A stretch of 64,000 bases of DNA, from contig NZ_JACTVJ010000024.1 of the NCBI RefSeq assembly GCF_014493765.1, forward strand, positions 62,001 through 126,000. Reading direction: 5' to 3'. The notes under the pieces are model-generated. The model was not told where the DNA came from and did no database searches. It saw only the letters and a program-made list of their open reading frames with translations. Below, piece after piece: positions 52,036 to 60,246 of the stretch (within the stretch, counting starts at the first letter, position 1; every line of letters begins with the position of its first letter). This DNA is from Streptomyces polyasparticus. GTDB lineage: Bacteria > Actinomycetota > Actinomycetes > Streptomycetales > Streptomycetaceae. A program made the translations under genes and the position numbers.

Positions 52036-52134
52036 GGAAAAAGTTTCCGGACCCGTTGAACACGCGGCCCGCCCTCCCCGTAACTCTCCTGTGAGCAAGC
52101 AGTGAGCGATGCAGTGAGCGATGCAGCGGGCGAA
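52036..52134 (+). repeat. Palindrome and 12-bp tandem repeats before the ECF sigma gene
   Basis: GGAAA-AAG-TTTCC (52036-52048) is an A/T-rich palindrome in the sigma-factor upstream region. It is followed by two exact copies of GCAGTGAGCGAT (52099-52110, 52111-52122) and a degenerate third (GCAGCGGGCGAA). The repeats include ATG codons but stand before the true RBS (GGAGG, 52171) of the sigma gene. Confidence 0.6.
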
Positions 52135-52180
52135 GCAGCAGGGAGCAGCCCCCGTCGACCAGGGGACACCGGAGGCAGGC

Positions 52181-52765
52181 GTGCGCAAGGATTCCGCAGT
52201 GGCCGACGAGCGACCTCCGCGGGCCAGGCACCGGGTGCCCTCGGCCTCACAACAGGACCCCCCGGACGAGGAGTTGATGCGCGCGCTCTACCGGGAGCAC
52301 GCGGGCCCGCTGCTCGCGTACGTGCTCCGGCTCGTCGCCGGGGACCGGCAGCGCGCCGAGGACGTGGTGCAGGAGACGCTGATCCGCGCGTGGAAGAACG
52401 CCGGTCAGCTGCAGACCGCCACCGGCTCGGTCCGCCCCTGGCTGGTGACGGTCGCGCGGCGTATCGTCATCGACGGACACCGCAGCCGGCAGGCCCGGCC
52501 GCAGGAGGTCGACCCGGCACCACTTGAGGTCATCCCCGCGGAGGATGAGATCGACAAGGCGCTTTGGCTGATGACACTTTCGGACGCGCTCGACGATCTG
52601 ACCCCCGCGCACCGGGAGGTCCTCGTCGAGACGTACTTCAAGGGACGCACGGTCAACGAAGCGGCCGAGGTGCTCGGCATACCCAGCGGCACCGTCCGTT
52701 CCCGGGTGTTCTACGCGCTTCGTTCGATGAAGCTGGCGCTTCAGGAGCGGGGGGTGTCGGCATGA
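52181..52765 (+). CDS. sigU: ECF RNA polymerase sigma factor (SigU-like)
   Basis: The 194-residue protein starts at GTG 52181, five bases after GGAGG; the ATG at 52121 lies in a repeat and lacks an RBS. Region 2 is LMRALYREHAGPLLAYVLRL, then AEDVVQETLIRAW (-10 recognition). Region 4 is LTPAHREVLVETYFKGRTVN, then VLGIPSGTVRSRVFYALRSM (-35 recognition helix-turn-helix). There is no SnoaL or other extra domain. The stop overlaps the start of a zinc-finger anti-sigma gene (ATGA at 52762). The order sigma, anti-sigma, HelD matches sigU-rsuA in S. coelicolor, whose mis-regulation blocks differentiation. The symbol rests on that synteny. Confidence 0.88.
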   Translation: MRKDSAVADERPPRARHRVPSASQQDPPDEELMRALYREHAGPLLAYVLRLVAGDRQRAEDVVQETLIRAWKNAGQLQTATGSVRPWLVTVARRIVIDGHRSRQARPQEVDPAPLEVIPAEDEIDKALWLMTLSDALDDLTPAHREVLVETYFKGRTVNEAAEVLGIPSGTVRSRVFYALRSMKLALQERGVSA

Positions 52766-53553
52766 GCGGCTTCTACGGGCCCGACACACAGGGCATGCAC
52801 GAGACGCCCGACATCCACGAGACCGTCGGCGCGTACGCGCTCGGCATCCTCGACGAGGCCGAGGCCACCGCCTTCGAGGCCCATCTGTCCGGCTGCCCCT
52901 ACTGCGCGGCCCAGCTCGACGAGCTCTCCGGCATGGAGCCGATGCTCGCCGCGCTCGCCGATCTGCCGCAGCAGCCGGTACGGCAGGTGGGCGACCAGCT
53001 CTCCGCGCAGCCCAGCCGGCGGCTCCTCGACAACCTCGTCGGCGAGGTCGCCCACAAGCGCGCGCAGAAGCGCAGGCGCGGCTTCTATCTGGTGGCCGCC
53101 GCGGCCGCGTTGATCATCGGCGGTCCGCTGACGGTCGTCGCCGTCAACGACACGGGCGGCACGACCACCCCGGGCGCCCACTCGACCAGCCCGGCCGAGG
53201 ACGCGTTCTTCCACCACATGGACGAGAAGCTCAGCGCGACCGATCCGGACACCGACGTCACGGCCACGGTCGGGCTCGAGAAGAAGGGCTGGGGCACCCA
53301 CACCGTCCTCGAGCTCAAGAACGTCAAGGGCCCGCTGAAGTGCTCGCTGATCGCCGTGGGCAAGAACGGCGAGGAGGAGACGGTCACCTCGTGGGCCGTG
53401 CCCGACCAGGGCTACGGCATCGAGGGCAGCACGGACAAGTGGGCGGCCAAGCCGCTGTACGTCCACGGCGGCGCGGCCCTGAATCCGGACGAGATCGACC
53501 ATTTCGAGGTACGTACCTTCGAGGGCAAGAAGCTCGTGGACGTAAAGGCATAG
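52762..53553 (+). CDS. rsuA: Zinc-finger anti-sigma factor (RsuA-like), membrane anchored
   Basis: The 263-residue protein has a cytoplasmic N-terminal zinc-associated anti-sigma domain with H-x3-C-x2-C (AHLSGCPYC, residues ~45-53) and ETVGAYALGILDEAEATAFE. One membrane helix follows (GFYLVAAAAALIIGGPLTVV, about residues 110-130). The outside domain (~130 residues) is a beta-rich sensor with a single Cys (PLKCSLIAVG) and TVTSWAVPDQGYG. It binds the sigma factor until an envelope signal acts. ATG overlaps the sigma stop, so the pair is made in balance. The gap to helD is 74 bp and contains a strong hairpin. Confidence 0.9.
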   Translation: MSGFYGPDTQGMHETPDIHETVGAYALGILDEAEATAFEAHLSGCPYCAAQLDELSGMEPMLAALADLPQQPVRQVGDQLSAQPSRRLLDNLVGEVAHKRAQKRRRGFYLVAAAAALIIGGPLTVVAVNDTGGTTTPGAHSTSPAEDAFFHHMDEKLSATDPDTDVTATVGLEKKGWGTHTVLELKNVKGPLKCSLIAVGKNGEEETVTSWAVPDQGYGIEGSTDKWAAKPLYVHGGAALNPDEIDHFEVRTFEGKKLVDVKA

Positions 53554-53563
53554 TGCGCATCGG

Positions 53564-53627
53564 GGTCCCCTTCGATTACGGTGGACGGCTGCTCATATCG
53601 AGCAGCAGCACGTAGAAGGGGACCTCG
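53564..53627 (+). promoter_or_regulatory. Structured leader that can hide the helD ribosome binding site
   Basis: GGTCCCCTTC (53564-53573) is complementary to GAAGGGGACC (53615-53624), which contains the helD RBS AAGGGG. TACG (53577-53580) and CGTA (53611-53614) extend the helix beyond a 3-nt bulge. Inside it a second hairpin, GCTGCTC (53588-53594) and GAGCAGC (53600-53606), has a 5-nt loop. If transcribed through from rsuA the RBS would be closed. A start from TACGGT (53577) would remove the left arm. Confidence 0.6.
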
Positions 53628-56012
53628 GTGGCCGACGTCAATGCCGCCTCGCCGTCCGGCACGCGAGTGCCCGCCGGAACACAGGAGCACTCAGGGACCC
53701 GGGAGCGGGAGCTCGGTGTCGAGCAGCGGCATCTCGACCGGGTCTATGCGCGCCTCGAGGAGAAGATCCACGAGGCCGAGTTCCTGATGCAGGACGCTGC
53801 CAAGCGCTCCCAGGTCGGCACGCCCGGCGCACTCGCCGAGCGCGACGCGCAGGTCTACCGCGCGGGCATCCATCTGAACCGCCTGAACAACGAGTTCGAG
53901 GACTTCCTCTTCGGCCGGATCGACCTGCTGCTCGGCAAGGACGGCAAGAAGGGCCCCGACGGCGCCTACACCTCGGTCGAGCCGGCCGAGGACGCCGTGC
54001 GCCCGGACAACACCGCCGATATCGCGGAGACGCTGCACATCGGCCGTATCGGCGTCCTCGACGCGGACTACTCGCCGCTGGTCATCGACTGGCGCGCGCC
54101 CGCCGCCGCGCCCTTCTACCGCTCGACGCCCGTGGACCCCGGCCGGGTCGTCCGCCGCCGCGTCATCCGCTCCAAGGGCCGCAAGGTGCTCGGCGTCGAG
54201 GACGACCTCATGCGCCCGGAGCTCACCGCACGCCTGAACGGCGAGGAGCTGGCGGTCCTCGGCGACGGCGCCCTGATGGCCGCGCTCGGCCAGGCCCGCA
54301 GCCACTCGATGCGCGACATCGTGGCGTCCATCCAGGCCGAACAGGACCTGGTCATCCGCGCCCCCGCCGCCTCCGTCACGTACGTGGAGGGCGGCCCCGG
54401 CACCGGCAAGACGGCCGTCGCCCTGCACCGCGCCGCGTACCTCCTCTACCAGGACCGCCGCCGCTACTCCGGTGGCATCCTGATCGTCTCGCCGACCCCG
54501 CTGCTCGTCGCGTACACCGAGGGCGTCCTGCCCTCGCTCGGCGAGGAGGGCCAGGTCGCGATCCGCGCGGTCGGCTCCCTGGTCGACGGCGTCGAGGCGA
54601 CGCTGTACGACGATCCGGCGGTCGCCCGGGTCAAGGGCGCCTCGCGGATGCTCAAGGTCCTGCGCAAGGCGGCCCGCGGGGTGCTCGACGCGCCGCCCGC
54701 GCCCGCCGAGAGCCAGCTCTCCTTCGACGCCGTCGACGAAGAGGTACGGGAAGCAGGCAGCCCGGTCCGTACCGACCTGCTCCGTGTCGTGGCCTTCGGC
54801 CGCCGCCTGGAGCTGGACGCCGACGAACTGCGCCGGATCCGCCAGGTCGCCCTCGGCGGCACCGCACCGGTGAACCTCCTGCGCCCGCGCGCCCGCAAGC
54901 TGCTGCTCGACGCGCTGTGGGCCAAGTCGGGCGCGGCGGCACGGCACACGGACCCGGAGCTCGCCGCCGAACTCCGCTCGTCCTTCGACGACGACGTGAG
55001 CGACGAGGACAGCTTCACCTCGTTCCTGAACGCCTGGTGGCCGGAGCTGACCCCGCGCAAGGTGCTCGCGGCGATGGCGGACGAGCGCCGCCTGAACCGC
55101 TGGGGACGGCGGGTGCTCAACCCCGGCGAGGTCCGCAAGGTCGCCCGCTCGCTGCGCCGCGAGGGCTACACGGTCCACGACGTGGCGCTGCTCGACGAGT
55201 TGAACTCGATCCTCGGCACGCCCGCCCGCCCCAAGCGCAAGCGTGAACTCGACCCCCTGGACCAGCTCAGCGGTCTGGAAGAGCTGATGCCGCAGCGCGA
55301 GGAGACCCAGCGCGAGCGCGCCGAGCGGCTCGCCCAGGAGCGCGTCGAATACGCCCACGTCATCGTCGACGAGGCCCAGGACCTCACCCCGATGCAGTGG
55401 CGGATGGTCGGCCGCCGCGGCCGGCACGCGACCTGGACGGTGGTCGGCGACCCCGCGCAGTCCTCCTGGTCCGAGCCGGACGACGCGGCCGCCGCGCGCG
55501 ACGAGGCCCTGGGCACGCGTCCGCGCCGCCGCTTCGAGCTGACCGTCAACTACCGCAATCCGTCCGAGATCGCGGACCTCGCGGCGAGGGTGCTCGCGCT
55601 CGCGATGCCGGGCATGCCCTCGCCGAAGGCCGTCCGCTCGACGGGCCTGGAGCCGCGTTTCGCGGTCGTACGCGACGATCTGGGCGCGACCGTACGGGCG
55701 GAGGCCGCCCGCCTCCTCGACCAGGTCGACGGCACGGTCGGCGTGGTCGTGGCGATGCGCCGCCGCGAGGAGGCCCGGCGCTGGCTCTCCTCGCTGGGCG
55801 AGCGGGTGGTCGCGCTCGGCAGCCTGGAGGCGAAGGGCCTGGAGTACGACGCCACGATCGTCGTCTCCCCGGCGGAAATCGCCGACGAGTCCCCTGCGGG
55901 GCTGCGCGTCCTGTACGTGGCGCTGACGCGCGCGACGCAGCAGCTGACGGTGGTCTCGGCGCCCGTGGACGCACCGGATGCTGCTGGCGTGCCTGACCTC
56001 CTGAGGGACTGA
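53628..56012 (+). CDS. helD: HelD-like UvrD/Rep-family RNA polymerase-associated ATPase
   Basis: The 794-residue protein starts at GTG 53628. The N-terminal ~80 residues form a predicted antiparallel coiled coil (EQRHLDRVYARLEEKIHEAE, FLMQDAAKR), the arm that enters the RNA polymerase secondary channel in HelD proteins. Then come IGRIGVLDADYSPLVIDWRA, Walker A YVEGGPGTGKTAVALHRAAY, motif II HVIVDEAQDLTPMQWRM, GDPAQSS (motif III), ELTVNYRNPSEI, and LRVLYVALTRATQQLTV (motif VI). HelD removes stalled RNA polymerase and can displace rifamycins in the HelR subgroup. A rifamycin-associated element was not recognised upstream. It is cotranscribed with or follows sigU-rsuA. Confidence 0.88.
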   Translation: MADVNAASPSGTRVPAGTQEHSGTRERELGVEQRHLDRVYARLEEKIHEAEFLMQDAAKRSQVGTPGALAERDAQVYRAGIHLNRLNNEFEDFLFGRIDLLLGKDGKKGPDGAYTSVEPAEDAVRPDNTADIAETLHIGRIGVLDADYSPLVIDWRAPAAAPFYRSTPVDPGRVVRRRVIRSKGRKVLGVEDDLMRPELTARLNGEELAVLGDGALMAALGQARSHSMRDIVASIQAEQDLVIRAPAASVTYVEGGPGTGKTAVALHRAAYLLYQDRRRYSGGILIVSPTPLLVAYTEGVLPSLGEEGQVAIRAVGSLVDGVEATLYDDPAVARVKGASRMLKVLRKAARGVLDAPPAPAESQLSFDAVDEEVREAGSPVRTDLLRVVAFGRRLELDADELRRIRQVALGGTAPVNLLRPRARKLLLDALWAKSGAAARHTDPELAAELRSSFDDDVSDEDSFTSFLNAWWPELTPRKVLAAMADERRLNRWGRRVLNPGEVRKVARSLRREGYTVHDVALLDELNSILGTPARPKRKRELDPLDQLSGLEELMPQREETQRERAERLAQERVEYAHVIVDEAQDLTPMQWRMVGRRGRHATWTVVGDPAQSSWSEPDDAAAARDEALGTRPRRRFELTVNYRNPSEIADLAARVLALAMPGMPSPKAVRSTGLEPRFAVVRDDLGATVRAEAARLLDQVDGTVGVVVAMRRREEARRWLSSLGERVVALGSLEAKGLEYDATIVVSPAEIADESPAGLRVLYVALTRATQQLTVVSAPVDAPDAAGVPDLLRD

Positions 56013-56027
56013 CTTTTCCCCTACCCG

Positions 56028-56250
56028 CCCCTTCCCGAAACCGGGGCTTCGCCCCGGACCCCGGCATCCGAGCTTCGCTCGGATCTGCTCAATCGCCGCA
56101 GGGGCTGGATTGCCGGACCGGCGGATTTCAGCCCGTCCGGCGTTTGAGGCCGAGCGCGTTCAGCGCGAAAGGGGGTTTGGGGGCGGAGCCCCCAGTTTCG
56201 GGAAGGGGCGGGCTGGGGGAGAAAGCGCCGCAGGCACCCACTCACCCGCC
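56028..56250. repeat. G-rich intergenic repeat, copy B (inverted pair)
   Basis: Between convergent helD and the TetR gene lies a CCGCCCCTTCCCGAAACCGGGG element at about 56030-56051. Its inverse partner GTTTCGGGAAGGGGCGGG is at about 56205-56222, together with palindromes CTTCGCCCCGG and GGGGGCGGAGCCCCC. The AGCGCCGCAGGCACC end recalls copies A and C. No gene is present. Confidence 0.65.
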
Positions 56251-56802
56251 TCAAGACAGCGAGCGGACCTCGGCCTCGAACAACTCCGACGGATCCAGAT
56301 CCATCCCCGAGAAGTGGCCCGCCAGTTCGAGGGAGAGCACCCCGTGCAGCCGGGTCCAGGCCCGCACCGCCCGCATCTCGGGATCGGGCCCGAGCCCCGC
56401 ACACGCCGCCACGAGCCGGTCCATGACCTGCTGCGCGGTCGCCCGGGTGTCCTCCGGCGCCTGATACCCCGGCACCGGCGTCCCGTACGTCAGGAAGTAC
56501 CGCTGCGGATCCGCCAGCGCCCACTCCCGTACGACCCGGGCCAGGCCTGCCAGATCAACCTCGCCCGCCGCGGCGACCGCGGCCGAGAACGACCCGTACG
56601 CATCCCGGATCAGCTCGGTGAGCAGCTCGTCGCGCGAGGAGAAGTAGCGGTAGAGCGCCGGCCCCGTCATGCCGAGCTGCTTGGCGATCGCGTTCAGCGA
56701 CAGACCGGGCGCGCCCGAGACGGCGATCTGCTCCCAGGCCTTCGCCTTGATCTCGGCCTTCACCTGTGTGCGGTAGCGCTCGCGGGGTGTCGTCGACGTC
56801 AT
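56251..56802 (-). CDS. TetR-family transcriptional regulator
   Basis: The 183-residue protein starts at ATG 56802. The helix-turn-helix is LSLNAIAKQLGMTGPALYRY followed by FSSRDELLTELIRDAYGS, a classical TetR N-terminal domain. The C-terminal ligand domain resembles the WHG subgroup (ARVVREWALADPQRYFLTYG). TAGGGT six bases before the ATG and TTGGAG 16 bp further upstream form a leaderless promoter. It overlaps the oxidoreductase promoter and the inverted repeat AACTCC-N5-GGAGTT, so autorepression and repression of the neighbour are likely. Confidence 0.9.
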   Translation of the reverse strand: MTSTTPRERYRTQVKAEIKAKAWEQIAVSGAPGLSLNAIAKQLGMTGPALYRYFSSRDELLTELIRDAYGSFSAAVAAAGEVDLAGLARVVREWALADPQRYFLTYGTPVPGYQAPEDTRATAQQVMDRLVAACAGLGPDPEMRAVRAWTRLHGVLSLELAGHFSGMDLDPSELFEAEVRSLS

Positions 56803-56808
56803 GGTTAG

Positions 56809-56862
56809 ACCCTATCACTGAAGCTATTGACTCCAACTCCGCCGAGGAGTTACAACTTATAA
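56809..56862. promoter_or_regulatory. Overlapping divergent promoters with a probable TetR operator
   Basis: Plus strand: TTGACT (56827-56832) and TACAAC (56851-56856), 18 bp apart. Minus strand: TTGGAG (56836-56831) and TAGGGT (56814-56809), 16 bp apart. The inverted repeat AACTCC-GCCGA-GGAGTT (56835-56851) lies between the plus-strand boxes and overlaps the minus -35. Occupancy would block both promoters. Confidence 0.6.
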
Positions 56863-56912
56863 CGAAAGCGAGAGTCTCCACGTCGGCACGGCCATCAAGG
56901 AAGGCGGACCCC

Positions 56913-57959
56913 ATGTCCACCAAGCCCACCGCACAGCAGCAGCTCACCGAGATCGTCCTGCCCGGCAAGGTCGAGCCCGAGGGTCTCCAGCTCCGCCACG
57001 GCCCGGTCCCCGCGCCCGGACCGGGCCAGGTCCTCGTCACCGTCGAAGCCACCGGCGTCTCCTTCGCCGAACAGCAGATGCGCCGCGGCCGGTACTTCGA
57101 CCAGCCGGCGTTCCCCTTCGTGCCCGGCTACGACCTGGTGGGCCGTGTGACGGCCGTCGGACCGGGAGCGCCGCAGGCGCTCGAAGGGCAGCGGGTCGCC
57201 GCGCTCACCAAGATCGGCGGCTGGGCCAGCCATGTCGTCCTCGACGCCGAGGATGCCGTCCCCGTGCCCGAAGGGCTGAGCGCCGCCGAGGCCGAGACCG
57301 CCATCCAGAACGGCGTCACCGCCTGGCAGATGCTGCACCGCAAGGCCCGGGTGCGCAGGGGGCAGACCGTCCTCGTGCACGGCGCCAACGGCGGCGTCGG
57401 CACGCTGCTCGTCCAGCTCGCCCTCGCCGCGGGCGTACGGGTCATCGGCACCGCATCGGCCCGCCACCACGAGGCCCTGCGCGCCCAGGGGGTCGAGCCG
57501 GTCGACTACCGCACCGAGAACATCCCGGCGCGCGTCCGCGAGCTCGCGCCCGGCGGGGTCGACGCCGTGTTCGACCATGTGGGCGGGCGGAGCATCGACG
57601 ACTCCTGGCGGCTGCTCGCGCGCGGCGGCACGCTCGTCTCGTACGGCAGTGCCTCGACCCTCGACGGCGAGGGCCCCAAGATGCGGCCCTTCCTCAAGCT
57701 CCTCGGCAGAATCTGGGTCCTGCAGGCGCTGCCCAACGGCCGGCGGGCGTACTTCTACAACCTCTGGGCGGGAAAGGCCTACGCCCCGAAGGGCTTCAGG
57801 CGGCGGCTGCGCGCGGATCTGACCCAGGTGCTCGACGGCCTGCGGCGCGGCGAGATCCACGCGACGATCGCCGCCGAACTCCCGCTCGCGAAGGCCGCCG
57901 AGGCCCTGCGCCTGGCCGAATCCCGGTCCGTGGCGGGCAAGGTCGTCCTGGTCCCCTGA
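56913..57959 (+). CDS. Quinone oxidoreductase-like zinc-independent medium-chain dehydrogenase/reductase
   Basis: The 348-residue protein starts at ATG 56913, after AAGGAAGG. The first domain has GVSFAEQQMRRGRYF and FPFVPGYDLVGRVTAVGPG but no structural zinc Cys quartet. The NADPH-binding motif is VLVHGANGGVGTLLVQLAL, of the AxxGGVG type used by quinone oxidoreductases. FDHVGGRSIDDSWRLLARGG follows. The enzyme reduces quinones or enones with NADPH in the cytosol. The divergent TetR gene probably controls it in response to a reactive or toxic carbonyl (inference). A transcript terminator is seen only ~190 bp downstream. Confidence 0.88.
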   Translation: MSTKPTAQQQLTEIVLPGKVEPEGLQLRHGPVPAPGPGQVLVTVEATGVSFAEQQMRRGRYFDQPAFPFVPGYDLVGRVTAVGPGAPQALEGQRVAALTKIGGWASHVVLDAEDAVPVPEGLSAAEAETAIQNGVTAWQMLHRKARVRRGQTVLVHGANGGVGTLLVQLALAAGVRVIGTASARHHEALRAQGVEPVDYRTENIPARVRELAPGGVDAVFDHVGGRSIDDSWRLLARGGTLVSYGSASTLDGEGPKMRPFLKLLGRIWVLQALPNGRRAYFYNLWAGKAYAPKGFRRRLRADLTQVLDGLRRGEIHATIAAELPLAKAAEALRLAESRSVAGKVVLVP

Positions 57960-58044
57960 GCGGTCCTCTGGGCCATTGGCGTATCGCCCGGAACGTATCG
58001 CCTGGTGCGGGAATTGCCTTGCGGGGATCGTTTGTTACCTTGGA

Positions 58045-58183
58045 CGTGGCACCGGCTCGATCCAAGCCCCCGGGCCCAACCTTCGTCGCTACGAGCGACC
58101 ACTTGCCGCGAGGCGAGCATGGCGGGTCGGTGTCATTGATCTTCATCAGAGGTCCACGCCCTCCGGGGCGTGGACCTCTTTTG
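58045..58183 (+). ncRNA. Candidate small RNA or attenuated leader
   Basis: A promoter-like pair (TTGCCT near 58016 and TACCTT near 58038, 16 bp apart) is followed by a GTCGCT-ACG-AGCGAC hairpin. A strong terminator ends the unit: GGTCCACGCC (58151-58160), a 6-nt loop, GGCGTGGACC (58167-58176), then TCTTTT. The ~140-nt unit has no convincing ORF. It could be an independent sRNA or the terminated leader of the malic enzyme gene at 58412. The remaining 230 bp before that gene hold a CTACCT/AGGTAG hairpin (~58340) and the RBS GAGAGAAG. Confidence 0.4.
58149..58183 (+). terminator. Rho-independent terminator upstream of the malic enzyme gene
   Basis: A perfect 10-bp stem, GGTCCACGCC and GGCGTGGACC, with a 6-nt loop is followed by TCTTTT. 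It ends either the oxidoreductase transcript or a separate small RNA. Confidence 0.85.
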
Positions 58184-58411
58184 CGTGGCTCTGCCCGTGG
58201 CCGCCCTTGTAGGTAGCCACAGAGTCGATACGTGCCCCATGAAAGGGGTTCCACCCCGAACCCAGCTTCTCGTATGGTGGAAGTAGTTTTCCGAATCCGC
58301 CCCCTGTCCGCGAGCAAAACGTTCTAAACCCGGGACGGCTACCTCGTACCGGCAGGTAGGTGCGACGATCGGATGACGCACGCGATGTACAGGTGAAAGA
58401 GAGAAGTCGGC

Positions 58412-59845
58412 ATGGCAACGGCGCCCAGCGTCTCCTACTCGATGACGGTCCGTCTTGAGGTGCCCGCGAGCGGAACCGCCGTCTCGCAGCTCACCACGGC
58501 CGTCGAATCCAGCGGCGGCTCGGTCACCGGCCTCGACGTCACCGCGTCCGGCCACGAGAAGCTCCGGATCGACGTCACCATCGCGGCGACCTCCACCGCG
58601 CACGCCGACGAGATCGTGGAAGAGCTGCGCGGCATCGAGGGCGTCACCCTCGGCAAGGTCTCGGACCGTACGTTCCTCATGCACCTCGGCGGCAAGATCG
58701 AGATGCAGTCGAAGCACCCCATCCGCAACCGTGACGACCTCTCCATGGTCTACACGCCGGGTGTGGCCCGCGTCTGCATGGCGATCGCCGAGAACCCCGA
58801 GGACGCCCGCCGCCTCACCATCAAGCGCAACACCGTTGCGGTCGTGACGGACGGCTCCGCCGTGCTCGGTCTCGGCAACATCGGCCCGATGGCCGCCATG
58901 CCGGTCATGGAGGGCAAGGCCGCGCTCTTCAAGCGCTTCGCCGACATCGATGCCTGGCCGATCTGCCTGGACACCCAGGACACCGACGAGATCGTCCAGA
59001 TCGTGAAGGCGATCGCCCCCGGCTTCGCGGGCATCAACCTCGAGGACATCTCCGCGCCGCGCTGCTTCGAGATCGAGGCCCGCCTGCGCGAGGCCCTCGA
59101 CATCCCGGTCTTCCACGACGACCAGCACGGCACCGCCATCGTGGTGCTCGCCGCGCTCACCAACGCCCTTCGTGTGGTGGGCAAATCGATCGGCGACGTA
59201 CGTGTCGTCATGTCGGGCGCGGGCGCCGCCGGCACCGCGATCCTGAAGCTGCTCCTGGCCGCCGGCGTCAAGCACGCCGTCGTCGCCGACATCCACGGTG
59301 TGGTGCACGCGGACCGCGCCGACCTGGTCGACGCCGCCGCCGACTCGCCGCTGCGCTGGATCGCCGACAACACCAACCCCGAGGGCGTCACCGGCACGCT
59401 CAAGGAAGCGGTGGTCGGCTCCGACGTCTTCATCGGTGTCTCCGCGCCCAACGTCCTGGACGGCAACGACGTGGCCGCCATGGCCGACGACGCGATCGTC
59501 TTCGCGCTTGCGAACCCCGACCCCGAGGTGGACCCGTCAATCGCCCGCCAGACCGCGGGAGTTGTCGCCACCGGCCGTTCGGACTTCCCGAACCAGATCA
59601 ACAACGTGCTGGTGTTCCCGGGTGTGTTCCGCGGTCTGCTCGACGCCCAGTCGCGCACCGTCAACACGGAGATGATGCTCGCCGCCGCGACCGCGCTGGC
59701 GGACGTGGTCTCCGAGGACGAGCTCAACCCGAACTACATCATCCCGTCGGTCTTCAACGACAAGGTCGCCGGTGCGGTGGCCGGCGCGGTGCGCAACGCG
59801 GCCAAGGCCGCGGGCGCCGCGGCCGCTTCCGCGCCTTCGGCCTGA
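58412..59845 (+). CDS. NAD(P)-dependent malic enzyme with N-terminal ACT domain
   Basis: The 477-residue protein converts malate to pyruvate and CO2 and gives NAD(P)H. An ACT-like regulatory domain is at ~8-80 ([38 protein letters not shown]). The malic domain has [19 protein letters not shown] (catalytic Tyr), [20 protein letters not shown] and the metal-binding [16 protein letters not shown]. The cofactor domain has [20 protein letters not shown]. Length and order are those of the short bacterial enzyme. ATG 58412 has GAGAGAAG upstream. It supplies pyruvate and reducing power when growing on organic acids or for lipid storage. A stem-loop follows. Confidence 0.93.
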   Translation: MATAPSVSYSMTVRLEVPASGTAVSQLTTAVESSGGSVTGLDVTASGHEKLRIDVTIAATSTAHADEIVEELRGIEGVTLGKVSDRTFLMHLGGKIEMQSKHPIRNRDDLSMVYTPGVARVCMAIAENPEDARRLTIKRNTVAVVTDGSAVLGLGNIGPMAAMPVMEGKAALFKRFADIDAWPICLDTQDTDEIVQIVKAIAPGFAGINLEDISAPRCFEIEARLREALDIPVFHDDQHGTAIVVLAALTNALRVVGKSIGDVRVVMSGAGAAGTAILKLLLAAGVKHAVVADIHGVVHADRADLVDAAADSPLRWIADNTNPEGVTGTLKEAVVGSDVFIGVSAPNVLDGNDVAAMADDAIVFALANPDPEVDPSIARQTAGVVATGRSDFPNQINNVLVFPGVFRGLLDAQSRTVNTEMMLAAATALADVVSEDELNPNYIIPSVFNDKVAGAVAGAVRNAAKAAGAAAASAPSA

Positions 59846-59872
59846 TGTGACCGGAACCACGGCCTGATTGGC

Positions 59873-59897
59873 GGCGCGTCGCGGAACGCGGCGCGCC
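59873..59897 (+). terminator. Hairpin after the malic enzyme gene
   Basis: GGCGCGTCGCG and CGCGGCGCGCC fold into an 11-bp stem (one T-G pair) with a GAA triloop. It lies about 30 bp after the stop and lacks a T-run. Confidence 0.6.
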
Positions 59898-60246
59898 CCG
59901 GGGCACTCTAGGGTTGCGGGCGGAATCCACGCCCTCATGCCCTACGGTGCTTCGCCGGGAGCCGACGGAGCGTCACCATTTCGGGGCATGTTGCCTACGA
60001 TGGGCGCTTTTCGTGTGACTGCGCTACCCATAACGGGGCGCCGGATTGGCTTTCCCGCCGGAGGTGGGGGCAGGATGCTTCCCCAAGGGCTTAGTCCGAG
60101 GGGCACCACCCACGGGCGCGAGGGTCCGGCCGGCGGACCCGGGTCACGGGGTCGCCGGGGACCCTGGCAGCATCGGCTTGGCTGTGCCCGACAGGCTCTG
60201 CCGCGTGGCACCGCCTCAACAGCAAGAAGAACACGGGAGTAACAAC
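59898..60246 (+). promoter_or_regulatory. Upstream region of hup
   Basis: No gene is supported. TACGAT (59996-60001) is a good -10 candidate, which would give a leader of about 240 nt; no -35 is clear. The rest contains short G/C palindromes. GGGAG near 60233 is the hup RBS. Confidence 0.4.

Noticed and set aside
52121-52180. ATG start for the sigma gene inside the 12-bp repeat
   Set aside because: GTG 52181 has GGAGG at ideal distance; the added 20 residues have no sigma character.
53554-53627. Rifamycin-associated element before helD
   Set aside because: I do not see the GC-rich 19-bp palindrome expected of that element; the inverted repeat here is longer-range and includes the RBS.
58019-58216. 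65-codon open frame before the malic enzyme
   Set aside because: No RBS, runs through the intrinsic terminator, and composition is random-like; treated as non-coding RNA candidate.
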